Part shown: positions 7,086-14,605 of the stretch, one piece after another
Layout: each line of letters starts with the position of its first letter
Position numbering within the stretch: the stretch's first letter is position 1
DNA from: an uncultured Clostridia bacterium
Lineage (GTDB): Bacteria; Bacillota; Clostridia; TANB77; CAG-508
NCBI GenBank assembly: GCA_947624925.1
Contig: CANQMG010000029.1
Location: 1 to 16,121 of the forward strand
DNA length: 16,121 nucleotides
Direction: 5' to 3'
The notes under the pieces: model-generated
The model's input: only the letters and a program-made list of their open reading frames with translations
Told to the model about the DNA's origin: nothing
Database searches by the model: none
Position numbers and translations under genes: made by a program

Positions 7086-7110
7086 TAATAAATTAAATGA
7101 AGTGATATTT

Positions 7111-7449
7111 ATGAAAAAAACTATAATGTTAAAAAAAAATTACGAATTTAGAAATGTTTTAAAAAAAGGAAAATATTATTCAGGAAATATATTAGAAGCT
7201 TTTATAATAAAAAACAAAAAAATTAATAAATTAGGAATTGCAATAAGTGTAAAAATAGGAAAAGCAGTTAAAAGAAATAGATTAAAAAGATTAATAAGAG
7301 AAGCATATTATATTTACGAAGATGATATTTTTGAAAAAATAGAAATAGTTTTTTTATGTAAAAAAAATGTACAAGTTGATAATATAAAATTTGTACAAAT
7401 AAAAAATGATATGGAAGTAATTTTTAAAAAGGCAAAGGTATGTAAGTGA
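7111..7449 (+). CDS. rnpA: Ribonuclease P protein component
   Basis: RnpA is the protein cofactor of RNase P, which with the catalytic RNA trims the 5' leader of pre-tRNAs. The family signature is clear: KIGKAVKRNRLKRLIREAYY, the RNR motif region, at about residues 48-67, preceded by a LKKNYEFRNVLKKGK segment typical of the N-terminus. The frame opens earlier with GTG at 7102, but I chose the ATG at 7111, giving 112 residues. It has a weak AAGTGA Shine-Dalgarno at the right distance and the N-terminus MKKTIMLKK fits the family; the ATG at 7126 is another possibility. Its stop codon overlaps the yidD start by four bases (GTGA), implying translational coupling. Confidence 0.95.
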   Translation: MKKTIMLKKNYEFRNVLKKGKYYSGNILEAFIIKNKKINKLGIAISVKIGKAVKRNRLKRLIREAYYIYEDDIFEKIEIVFLCKKNVQVDNIKFVQIKNDMEVIFKKAKVCK

Positions 7450-7664
7450 AAGGAATACTTATAAAAATAATAAGAATTTATAAAAAAATATTATCTCCAT
7501 TTTTGAGTTTTTTAGGTATTCATTGCAAATATTATCCAACATGTTCAGAATACATGATTCAAGCAATTGAAAAATATGGTTGTATTAAAGGAGTACTTAA
7601 AGGAATAAAAAGAATTATAAAATGCAACCCATTTTCTAAAGGTGGAGTTGATTTAATAGATTAG
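7446..7664 (+). CDS. yidD: Membrane protein insertion efficiency factor YidD
   Basis: YidD is a small protein of the inner membrane face that helps YidC insert membrane proteins. The 72-residue sequence has the family pattern: an amphipathic N-terminal segment (IKIIRIYKKILSPFL), the cysteine motif HCKYYPTCSEYMIQAIEKYG at about 26-45, and CNPFSKGGVD near the C-terminus. It uses a GTG start that overlaps the rnpA stop, the usual arrangement in this conserved cluster. It is followed after 8 bases by yidC, its functional partner. Confidence 0.95.
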   Translation: MKGILIKIIRIYKKILSPFLSFLGIHCKYYPTCSEYMIQAIEKYGCIKGVLKGIKRIIKCNPFSKGGVDLID

Positions 7665-7672
7665 GAGGAAAA

Positions 7673-8503
7673 ATGTTTCAATTCTTTGCAAATTTATTTG
7701 GATATTTATTGAATTTTTTATATAACATATTGAACAATTATGGGCTTGCAATTATAATATTTACAATATTAATTAAAATTATTTTGTTACCGATTTCTAT
7801 AAAACAGCAAAAAACAATGAAGAAAACAGCTAAAATGCAGGTGGAATTAAAAGAAATTCAGTATAAGTATAAAGAAAGTCCAGAAAAAATGAATCAAGAA
7901 ATTATGGACTTATATAAAAGGGAAAAAGTTGGACCTTTTTCAGGGTGCTTAAGTGCAATTATACAGTTAATATTATTGTTATCAATTTTTTATTTAGTTA
8001 GAAGTCCACTTACATATATGAGAAAAATTGATTCTAATACTATAAATAATTATATAAATGAAATAAAAGAACAGGGAAGTATGAGTAATTCAAATTACCC
8101 AGAAATAGAAGTAATAAAGCAAAAAGGACAAGAAGATGAAAATGTAAATATAAATATGGAATTTCTTGGTCTAGATTTAAGTGATGTACCAACATCTAAC
8201 TTAAATGACTATAGAGTTTATATAATACCTGTATTATATGTTATATCTTCTATTGTTTCTATGAAAATAACTAATAATATGCAAAAAACAAAAGATGATA
8301 ATGAAAATAAAGAAGAAGATCCATCAATGGAAGCAATTAATAGTATGAATAAGTCAATGTCATATACTTTGCCTATAATGTCTGTTATGATAGCGATTGT
8401 TGCTCCATTAGGATTAGCATTATATTGGCTAGTAAATAACATTTTGATGATAATTGAAAGAATAATTCTTAATACATTTTTTAAGGAAAAAGAGGAGATA
8501 TAG
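7673..8503 (+). CDS. yidC: Membrane protein insertase YidC (SpoIIIJ/OxaA family)
   Basis: YidC inserts and folds membrane proteins, alone or with the Sec translocon. The 276-residue protein has hydrophobic segments near 22-41, 92-110, 180-197 and 232-263. A charged cytoplasmic hairpin (about 44-87) follows the first conserved segment, as in the family. No lipobox is seen at the N-terminus, unlike Bacillus SpoIIIJ. At the position of the conserved groove arginine (R73 of SpoIIIJ) this protein has K35 in LIKIILLP. The hydrophilic stretch at about 115-178 is long and acidic or asparagine-rich. The RBS is AGGAGG in a short gap after yidD. jag follows after 2 bases, with its RBS inside the end of yidC. 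Confidence 0.96.
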   Translation: MFQFFANLFGYLLNFLYNILNNYGLAIIIFTILIKIILLPISIKQQKTMKKTAKMQVELKEIQYKYKESPEKMNQEIMDLYKREKVGPFSGCLSAIIQLILLLSIFYLVRSPLTYMRKIDSNTINNYINEIKEQGSMSNSNYPEIEVIKQKGQEDENVNINMEFLGLDLSDVPTSNLNDYRVYIIPVLYVISSIVSMKITNNMQKTKDDNENKEEDPSMEAINSMNKSMSYTLPIMSVMIAIVAPLGLALYWLVNNILMIIERIILNTFFKEKEEI

Positions 8504-8505
8504 AT

Positions 8506-9195
8506 ATGGAAGATGTACATATTTTCGAAGGAAAAACAACAACAGAAGCAATAGAAAAGGGACTTAAAGAATTAAAAACTTCAAAAGATAAAGTTGAAAT
8601 AAAAGTACTCGAAAATGATGATAAAAGGAGCTTTTTTAATATTTTGACACCAAGAGTTGTAAAAGTAGAAATTAAATTTAAGAATAATGCATCAAAAGAG
8701 ATAATAAAAGAAGAAAGAAAAGAAATCTCAAATGATAATTTTATTAAAGCAAAACAAAATTTGGAAAATTTCTTTGAAAACTTTAAAAAGAATTTACCAA
8801 CAAAAGATATAGAAATAAAGATAAATAAAGACAATGCATATATATTAGTTGAATTTCAAGGAAAAGAATTAAATTATTTAATAGGATATAGGGGAGAGGT
8901 TTTAAATTCTTTGCAAAGATTATTGTCTTCTATAGCAAGCAGAGAAAATGAAGAAAAAATAACATGTATATTAGATATTGAAGGATACAGAGAAAAAAGA
9001 AAAAAAATTTTAGAAGATTTAGCAGATAAACTTGCTAAAAGAGTTGTGGAAAGTAAAAGAAATAAAACTTTAGAGCCAATGTCTTCATATGAAAGAAAAA
9101 TTATTCATAGTAGATTACAAAATCATCCACATGTTACAACTCAAAGTATTGGTGAAGAACCTAACAGAAGAATAGTAATAAATTATAAAAAATAA
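8506..9195 (+). CDS. jag: RNA-binding protein Jag/KhpB
   Basis: Jag (KhpB, EloR) is a cytoplasmic RNA-binding protein found next to yidC across Bacillota and linked in streptococci to cell elongation and division control. The 229 residues show a Jag-N domain (about 1-58: FEGKTTTEAIEKGL, then FFNILTPRVVKVEI), a charged linker, a KH domain (about 102-180) with the GxxG-type loop IGYRGE at 126-131, and a C-terminal R3H domain (about 185-229) with the R197-x3-H201 motif. The start is supported by GAGGAGAT encoded in the last codons of yidC. A possible terminator structure follows. Confidence 0.95.
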   Translation: MEDVHIFEGKTTTEAIEKGLKELKTSKDKVEIKVLENDDKRSFFNILTPRVVKVEIKFKNNASKEIIKEERKEISNDNFIKAKQNLENFFENFKKNLPTKDIEIKINKDNAYILVEFQGKELNYLIGYRGEVLNSLQRLLSSIASRENEEKITCILDIEGYREKRKKILEDLADKLAKRVVESKRNKTLEPMSSYERKIIHSRLQNHPHVTTQSIGEEPNRRIVINYKK

Positions 9196-9202
9196 AATCG
9201 AG

Positions 9203-9266
9203 GTCAAAGGTCGATAAAAAATGAAGAAAATTAATTTCTTTATTAATATCTTTCTTTGACTTTTTA
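9203..9266 (+). terminator. Possible terminator after jag
   Basis: GTCAAAG at 9203-9209 pairs perfectly with CTTTGAC at 9254-9260, which is followed by five T residues. The 44-base interior contains a second small hairpin (AAGAAA at 9224-9229 with TTTCTT at 9235-9240). The outer stem is short and the loop long, so this is weaker than the other terminators. Its place at the end of the rpmH-jag cluster supports the call. Confidence 0.4.
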
Positions 9267-9286
9267 TTATGTGAAAAATATTATTT

Positions 9287-9316
9287 ATAACAATATTAAT
9301 AATTAATCTATATAAT
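9287..9316 (+). promoter_or_regulatory. Weak candidate promoter for mnmE
   Basis: A perfect TATAAT lies at 9311-9316, 47 bases before the mnmE start. The best upstream element is ATAACA at 9287-9292 with an 18-base spacer, only four of six matches to TTGACA. In DNA this AT-rich, a chance TATAAT is likely, so the call is tentative. Confidence 0.3.
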
Positions 9317-9363
9317 TTTAAAGTAATAAGTAAATATAGATAAATTTTTGATAGGAGAGAAAA

Positions 9364-10725
9364 ATGAGTGTAATAGCAGCAATATCAACTTCACCAGGAA
9401 TTGGTGGTATTAGTATAATTAGAATGAGTGGAAAAGAAGTTTTTGAAGTGCTTAATAAAATTTTTAAGCCAAAAAATGAAGGAAATATTAAGGGGTATAA
9501 TATAAAATATGGAAATATTATTGAAAATGGAAATATCGTTGATGAAGTATTGGTTTCATATTTTTTAGAACCTAATAGTTATACTACAGAAAATATGTGT
9601 GAAATTAATTCTCATGGAGGTAATGTAATAGCCAAAAGAATTCTAGAATTGTGTTTAAAAAATGGAGCTATATTAGCACAGCCAGGTGAATTTACGAAAA
9701 AGGCTTTTTTAAATGGAAGAATAGATTTATCTCAAGCAGAATCTGTAATAGATATTATAAATGCAAAAACTTCTAAAGAGGCAAGTGTTGCAATAGAACA
9801 ATTAGAGGGAAATTTATCTAAAAATATAAAAGATATAAAAAGTGAACTACTTTCTGCTATATCAGATATAGAAGCAACAATAGATTATCCTGAATATGAT
9901 ATAGAAGAACAAACAACTAAAAATATCACAGATATATTAGGCAATATAAAAAATAAATTATTAAAACTTGAAAATAGTTTTAATAATGGAAAAATTTTAA
10001 AAGATGGAATTGATATAGCTATAATAGGTAAACCTAATGTTGGAAAATCTTCACTTTTAAATTATATTTTAAATGAAGAAAGAGCGATAGTAACAGATGT
10101 AGAGGGAACTACAAGAGACACTATAGAAGAAACAATAAGTATAGACGGAATTCCATTTAAAATAATAGATACAGCGGGAATTAGAAATTCACAAAATAAA
10201 ATTGAAAATATTGGAATAGAAAAATCAAAAAATTTAGTTAAAAAGGTAGAATTAATAATTGCAATTTTTGATTGTAATAAATTACTTGATGAAGAAGATG
10301 AAGAAATATTAGAACTGATTAAAAACAAAAATGCAATAATTGTTTTAAATAAAATAGATTTAGAAAAAAATACAACTAGAGAAAATAAAAAAATAAAAGA
10401 GTTAAATAAACCTATAGTTGAAATATCAACTTTAACTGGTGAAGGAATAGAAAAAATATATAATGAAATAGTAAAAATGTTTAATACAGATAAAATAAAA
10501 GCAGATAATGAAACAGTAATTACTAATATAAGACATAAAGAAGTTTTATCAAAAGCAATTGAATATATTGATTCAGCATTAAAAATTATAGAGGAAAAAA
10601 AGCCAATAGATATTACATCAATGTATATAAGAGAAGCAATACAAGAAATTAATAAAATTACTGGAGAAAATGTAACAGATGATATAATAAATGAAATCTT
10701 TTCTAAATTTTGTTTAGGAAAATAA
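9364..10725 (+). CDS. mnmE: tRNA modification GTPase MnmE (TrmE)
   Basis: MnmE is a GTPase that, with MnmG, installs the aminomethyl or carboxymethylaminomethyl group on wobble uridine 34 of certain tRNAs. The 453-residue length is standard. The N-terminal folate-binding domain starts with VIAAISTSPG. The G domain shows G1 GKPNVGKSS at 222-230, the EGTTRDT segment at 247-253, G3 DTAG at 269-272 and G4 NKID. The protein ends in CLGK, with the invariant cysteine C450 near the C-terminus. An AGGAGA Shine-Dalgarno precedes the ATG. The partner gene mnmG follows, but only after an unusually long A-rich gap of 356 bases. Confidence 0.98.
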   Translation: MSVIAAISTSPGIGGISIIRMSGKEVFEVLNKIFKPKNEGNIKGYNIKYGNIIENGNIVDEVLVSYFLEPNSYTTENMCEINSHGGNVIAKRILELCLKNGAILAQPGEFTKKAFLNGRIDLSQAESVIDIINAKTSKEASVAIEQLEGNLSKNIKDIKSELLSAISDIEATIDYPEYDIEEQTTKNITDILGNIKNKLLKLENSFNNGKILKDGIDIAIIGKPNVGKSSLLNYILNEERAIVTDVEGTTRDTIEETISIDGIPFKIIDTAGIRNSQNKIENIGIEKSKNLVKKVELIIAIFDCNKLLDEEDEEILELIKNKNAIIVLNKIDLEKNTTRENKKIKELNKPIVEISTLTGEGIEKIYNEIVKMFNTDKIKADNETVITNIRHKEVLSKAIEYIDSALKIIEEKKPIDITSMYIREAIQEINKITGENVTDDIINEIFSKFCLGK

Positions 10726-11081
10726 CAAACGAGGATTAAAAATAAGACGATTTATTTTTAAAGGTATATAATTATATCTCAGAAATAAAAACACACAAAA
10801 ATTAAAAATATGGCAAAACAAATAAAAAACAAATGGAACAAATCACATTATTCTAGAAAAATGTGAGAATGTAACTTAAAAGCAATAGAGATTGTAGCAA
10901 TTATATATTAATATGGATTAAAAATATTATAATAAAAAATAGTAACAACAAAAAGTCAAAGCAAAGTATAAAAAAATTAAATAAAACACTATATGTAGTA
11001 AATTCAAAAGAAAAGTTGACAAAAAGGTATGTGAAACAAAAATTTACGTTTCACAAAAAACGAAAAAAAGGACGTGAAACA
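10726..11081 (+). other. A-rich gap between mnmE and mnmG with a hairpin and inverted repeats
   Basis: No gene is recognised in this 356-base stretch, which is strongly A-rich on the plus strand. It contains a hairpin with perfect 7-base arms, TCACATT at 10843-10849 and AATGTGA at 10860-10866, whose loop includes the palindrome TTCTAGAA. At its right end is a set of GTGAAAC/GTTTCAC repeats described separately. TATAAT hexamers occur at 10767-10772 and 10928-10933 without a good -35. TTGACA at 11016-11021 has no -10 at a suitable distance. I could not settle on a promoter. Confidence 0.6.
11031..11081 (+). promoter_or_regulatory. parS-like half-sites / alternative hairpin arms in the mnmG leader
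   Basis: GTGAAACA lies at 11031-11038, CGTTTCAC at 11047-11054 and ACGTGAAACA at 11072-11081, the last ending at the base before the mnmG ATG. The parS consensus for Spo0J-type ParB is TGTTTCACGTGAAACA; the third element matches its right ten bases exactly, while the left half is lost. In RNA the middle arm could pair with either the first or the third arm, and the second choice would cover the mnmG start region. Confidence 0.5.
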
Positions 11082-12959
11082 ATGAAATATGAAGCGGGAG
11101 AATATGATGTTGCAGTTATAGGAGGAGGACATGCTGGTTGTGAAGCAGCATTAGCTGCAGCGAGAATGGGAATGAAAACTCTAATGTTTTCTATTAGCCT
11201 AGAAGCTATAGCAAATATGCCTTGTAATCCTAATATAGGGGGAACATCTAAAGGACATTTAGTAAGAGAAATAGATGCTTTAGGTGGAGAAATGGGAAAA
11301 AATATTGATAAAACATTTATACAATCAAGAATGCTAAATACATCTAAAGGTCCAGCTGTATATTCTTTAAGAGCACAAGCTGATAGAAAAAAATATCATG
11401 AAGAAATGAAACATACATTAGAAAAACAAGAAAATTTATACATAAAACAAGCAGAGATAGTAAATATTGAAACAGAAAATGGAAAAGTTAAATCTGTTGA
11501 AACAAATATTGGTGCTGTATATAAAGTTAAGACAGTAATTTTATGCACAGGTACATATTTAAAAGGAAAAATATTTATTGGAGATGTTTCATATGAAAGT
11601 GGACCAGATGGGGTATTTCCGGCTAATAGACTTTCAGAATGTTTAAAAAAATTAGGAATAGAGATTGTTAGGTTTAAAACAGGAACTCCAGCAAGAGTTA
11701 ATAAAAAATCAATAGATTTTTCAAAAATGGAGATACAAAATGGAGACAAAGATATAGAAATGTTTTCTTTTGAAAATGATACTAAAAATATAGAACAAAT
11801 TCCTTGTTATTTAACATATACAAATGAAAAAACTCATAAAATAATAAGAGATAATTTGCATAGATCTCCATTATATGGTGGAGAAATAGAGGGAACAGGA
11901 CCTAGATATTGTCCATCTATAGAGGATAAGGTAGTAAGGTTTAGTGACAAACCACGTCACCAAGTATTTGTAGAGCCAATGGGACTAAATACTGACGAAA
12001 TGTATATTCAAGGAATGAGTTCTTCACTACCAGAAGATGTACAAATTGAAATGTATAGGACTATACCTGGTTTAGAAAATGCAGAATTTACAAGGCCAGC
12101 ATATGCGATAGAATATGATTGTATAAATCCAACACAATTAAAACTTTCGTTAGAACTAAAAAAAATTGAAGGAATGTTTTTTGCTGGACAAATAAATGGA
12201 ACATCTGGATATGAAGAAGCTGCTGCTCAAGGAATAATTGCAGGAATAAATGCAGCATTAAAAATAAGAGGTGATAAACCAGTTATATTAGATAGAGCAG
12301 ATGCATATATAGGGGTTTTAATAGATGATATTGTAACTAAAGGAACTAACGAGCCATATAGAATGATGACTTCAAGATCAGAATATAGATTATTATTAAG
12401 ACAAGACAATGCGGATTTGAGATTAACACAAATAGGCTATGATATTGGTTTAATAAAAGAAGAGAGATATAAAAAATTTATTAATAAAAAGAACAATATA
12501 GAAAATGAAATTTATAGATTAAACCAAAAGGTAATAAAGCCAACAGAACAAGTAAATAAATTCTTATTAGAGAATAATTCTTCCACAATATGTAATGGTA
12601 CTAAATTGTCTGAATTATTAAAAAGAACAGAGCTTACATATGATATTTTAGAAAAAATTGATACAGATAGGCCAATATTAACAAAACAGGAGGCTAAAGA
12701 AGTAGAAATTCAAATAAAATATGAAGGATATATAAAAATGCAAAATTCTCAAGTGGAAAAATTTAAAAAATTAGAAAAGAAAATTTTGCCAGATAATTTA
12801 GATTATTCATCTTTAAAAGGATTAAGTTTAGAAGCCAGACAAAAATTAAATAAATTTAAACCAGAATCTGTAGGACAAGCATCTAGAATATCTGGTGTTT
12901 CTCCAGCAGATATTTCGGTATTATTAATATATTTAGAACAAATAAAAAGGAGTAAATAG
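11082..12959 (+). CDS. mnmG: tRNA uridine-5-carboxymethylaminomethyl modification enzyme MnmG (GidA)
   Basis: MnmG is the FAD- and NADH-dependent partner of MnmE in wobble U34 modification. The N-terminus shows the dinucleotide-binding motif VIGGGHAGCE at about 12-21. Further family segments are PCNPNIGGTSKGHLVREIDALGG, GTYLKGKIFIG, RFKTGTPARV and GQINGTSGYEEAAAQG, and the C-terminal helical region ends with ASRISGVSPADISVLL. The frame opens at a TTG at 11016, but that adds 22 basic residues absent from the family. The ATG at 11082 gives 625 residues, a typical length, with AAAGGA upstream. rsmG starts immediately at the base after its stop codon. Confidence 0.97.
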   Translation: MKYEAGEYDVAVIGGGHAGCEAALAAARMGMKTLMFSISLEAIANMPCNPNIGGTSKGHLVREIDALGGEMGKNIDKTFIQSRMLNTSKGPAVYSLRAQADRKKYHEEMKHTLEKQENLYIKQAEIVNIETENGKVKSVETNIGAVYKVKTVILCTGTYLKGKIFIGDVSYESGPDGVFPANRLSECLKKLGIEIVRFKTGTPARVNKKSIDFSKMEIQNGDKDIEMFSFENDTKNIEQIPCYLTYTNEKTHKIIRDNLHRSPLYGGEIEGTGPRYCPSIEDKVVRFSDKPRHQVFVEPMGLNTDEMYIQGMSSSLPEDVQIEMYRTIPGLENAEFTRPAYAIEYDCINPTQLKLSLELKKIEGMFFAGQINGTSGYEEAAAQGIIAGINAALKIRGDKPVILDRADAYIGVLIDDIVTKGTNEPYRMMTSRSEYRLLLRQDNADLRLTQIGYDIGLIKEERYKKFINKKNNIENEIYRLNQKVIKPTEQVNKFLLENNSSTICNGTKLSELLKRTELTYDILEKIDTDRPILTKQEAKEVEIQIKYEGYIKMQNSQVEKFKKLEKKILPDNLDYSSLKGLSLEARQKLNKFKPESVGQASRISGVSPADISVLLIYLEQIKRSK

Positions 12960-13682
12960 ATGGATTTTAATACGTTTAAAGAAAATATATCAAAATATTT
13001 AAAAGAAATAAGTATAATGTTAGATGATAAACAGGTAGAAGATTTTTATAATTATATGAATTTTTTAATAGAAGAAAATAAAAAGATAAATTTAACAGCT
13101 ATAACATCTCCAGATGAAATAATAATAAAACATTTTATTGATTCTATGATTATAAATAAATATATAAAAGAAAATAGTAATATAATAGATATTGGAACAG
13201 GTGCAGGATTTCCAGGGATACCAATAAAAATATATAGAAAAGATATTAATTTAGTTTTACTAGATTCTTTAAACAAAAGAATTAATTTCTTAAAAGAGGT
13301 TATTAAATTATTAAATTTAGATAACACATTAACCATACATAATAGAGTTGAAGATTATGCAAAAAAAACAGAAAATAGAGAGAAATTTGATATTGTAACA
13401 TCTAGAGCTGTCGCAAAGTTAAATATTTTACTAGAATATATGTTGCCACTTACAAAAATTAATGGAATTTGTATATGTATGAAGGGGGCTAATATTGAAG
13501 AAGAATTAAAAACATCTAAAAAAGCATTAGAAATATTAGGGGGAAAGGTTGAGAAAGTAGAAAATATTACAATACCATTTACAGATATACAAAGAAATAT
13601 AATAATTGTAAAAAAAATAAAGAATACTCCAAATAAATATCCAAGAAATGCAGGAATGCCAAGTAAGAATCCAATTATATAA
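12960..13682 (+). CDS. rsmG: 16S rRNA (guanine527-N7)-methyltransferase RsmG (GidB)
   Basis: RsmG is a SAM-dependent methyltransferase that makes m7G527 in 16S rRNA, a site linked to streptomycin sensitivity. The 240-residue protein has KKINLTAITSPDEIIIKHFIDS at the N-terminal side, the SAM-binding motif DIGTGAGFPG at 77-86, TSRAVAKL at 147-154, CMKG at about 173-176, and the characteristic ending YPRNAGMPSKNPI. The ATG directly follows the mnmG stop, with the RBS AAAAGGAG encoded in the last mnmG codons, so the two genes form one operon. A large palindrome follows the gene. Confidence 0.98.
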   Translation: MDFNTFKENISKYLKEISIMLDDKQVEDFYNYMNFLIEENKKINLTAITSPDEIIIKHFIDSMIINKYIKENSNIIDIGTGAGFPGIPIKIYRKDINLVLLDSLNKRINFLKEVIKLLNLDNTLTIHNRVEDYAKKTENREKFDIVTSRAVAKLNILLEYMLPLTKINGICICMKGANIEEELKTSKKALEILGGKVEKVENITIPFTDIQRNIIIVKKIKNTPNKYPRNAGMPSKNPII

Positions 13683-13709
13683 AAAATAAAAAAATATGTA
13701 AAAGATTTA

Positions 13710-13752
13710 TTGACATATTAATAATAATTTTATATTATTAATATGTCATTTT
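13710..13752 (+). promoter_or_regulatory. parA promoter embedded in a perfect 16-bp inverted repeat
   Basis: The arms 13711-13726 and 13733-13748 are perfect reverse complements of 16 bases with a 6-base loop. TTGACA at 13710-13715 and TATTAT at 13733-13738 are separated by exactly 17 bases, a good sigma-A promoter for parA whose -35 and -10 fall at the start of each arm. TTTT follows the second arm, so the structure could also serve as a weak, AT-rich terminator for mnmG-rsmG. The symmetry also suits binding by a dimeric repressor. Which role applies is not decided by the sequence. Confidence 0.7.
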
Positions 13753-13802
13753 AAATATAAAAAGTTTAACAATAAAACATATAAATGTAGGAGGAAAAAT
13801 CG

Positions 13803-14591
13803 TTGGGAAAAGTAATAGCAATAGCAAACCAAAAGGGTGGAGTTGGAAAGACTACAACTTCAATTAATTTAAGCACTGTGCTTGCAAAAAAAAATAAAAA
13901 AGTATTAATGATTGATGCAGATCCACAAGGAAATGCTACAAGTGGTTTTGGAATTGAAAAGAAATTTGATTTATCAGTATATGATGTATTAATAAATGAT
14001 ATAAATATTAGTGAAACTGTATTACAAACCAATATAAAAAATTTGTATATTTGTCCTTCTGACATAAATTTAGCAGGAGCAGAAGTAGAACTTGTATCTA
14101 TGATGTCTAGAGAACAAAGATTAAAAGAAAAACTAGATGAAATTAAAGGAGTGTTTGATTTTATAATAATAGATTGTCCTCCATCTTTAGGATTAATAAC
14201 ACTAAATGCATTTACAGCGGCAAATAGTGTACTAATTCCAGTACAATGTGAGTATTATGCTTTGGAAGGACTTGGACAACTTATAAATACTATTAATTTA
14301 GTAAAGAAACATTTAAATAAAGGACTTGAAATTGAAGGTGCTTTACTCACAATGTTTGACACTAGGACAAATCTTTCTAAACAAGTAGTTGAAGAAGTTA
14401 ACAAGTACTTTGAAAATAAAGTATTTAAAACAATAATACCAAGAAATGTAAAATTAAGTGAGGCACCAAGTTATGGATTGCCAATAACATTGTATGACCC
14501 AAGATCAAAAGGTGCTAAATGTTATGATAAATTGGGTAAAGAATTAATAAAGAAAAATGAAGAAACTCAAAAACCAAAACATATGAAATAA
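13803..14591 (+). CDS. parA: Chromosome partitioning ATPase ParA (Soj)
   Basis: Soj/ParA is a deviant-Walker ATPase that, with ParB bound near the origin, drives origin segregation; in Bacillus it also regulates DnaA. The 262-residue protein begins with the deviant Walker A KGGVGKTT at 11-18 including the signature lysine K11, then MIDADPQGNATSGFG at 36-50 and IIIDCPPSLG at 121-130. The C-terminal half has VEEVNKYF and RNVKLSEAPSYGLPI, typical of chromosomal Soj. The start is TTG at 13803, supported by AGGAGG 8 bases upstream and by the family N-terminus. It is followed by parB after 14 bases. Confidence 0.97.
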   Translation: MGKVIAIANQKGGVGKTTTSINLSTVLAKKNKKVLMIDADPQGNATSGFGIEKKFDLSVYDVLINDINISETVLQTNIKNLYICPSDINLAGAEVELVSMMSREQRLKEKLDEIKGVFDFIIIDCPPSLGLITLNAFTAANSVLIPVQCEYYALEGLGQLINTINLVKKHLNKGLEIEGALLTMFDTRTNLSKQVVEEVNKYFENKVFKTIIPRNVKLSEAPSYGLPITLYDPRSKGAKCYDKLGKELIKKNEETQKPKHMK

Positions 14592-14605
14592 AGGAGAGTG
14601 ATATT

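Noticed and set aside
8218..8834. Minus-strand open frames opposite yidC and jag
   Set aside because: They are antisense shadows of recognised genes, hydrophobic or serine-rich by composition only.
11016..11044. TTGACA at 11016-11021 as an mnmG promoter
   Set aside because: No acceptable -10 hexamer lies 16-19 bases downstream (the sequence there is AAAATTTA), so I did not call it.
11016..11081. N-terminal extension of mnmG from the TTG at 11016
   Set aside because: It adds 22 highly basic residues not known in the family, has no Shine-Dalgarno, and runs through the GTGAAAC repeats. The ATG at 11082 has AAAGGA and fits the conserved N-terminus.
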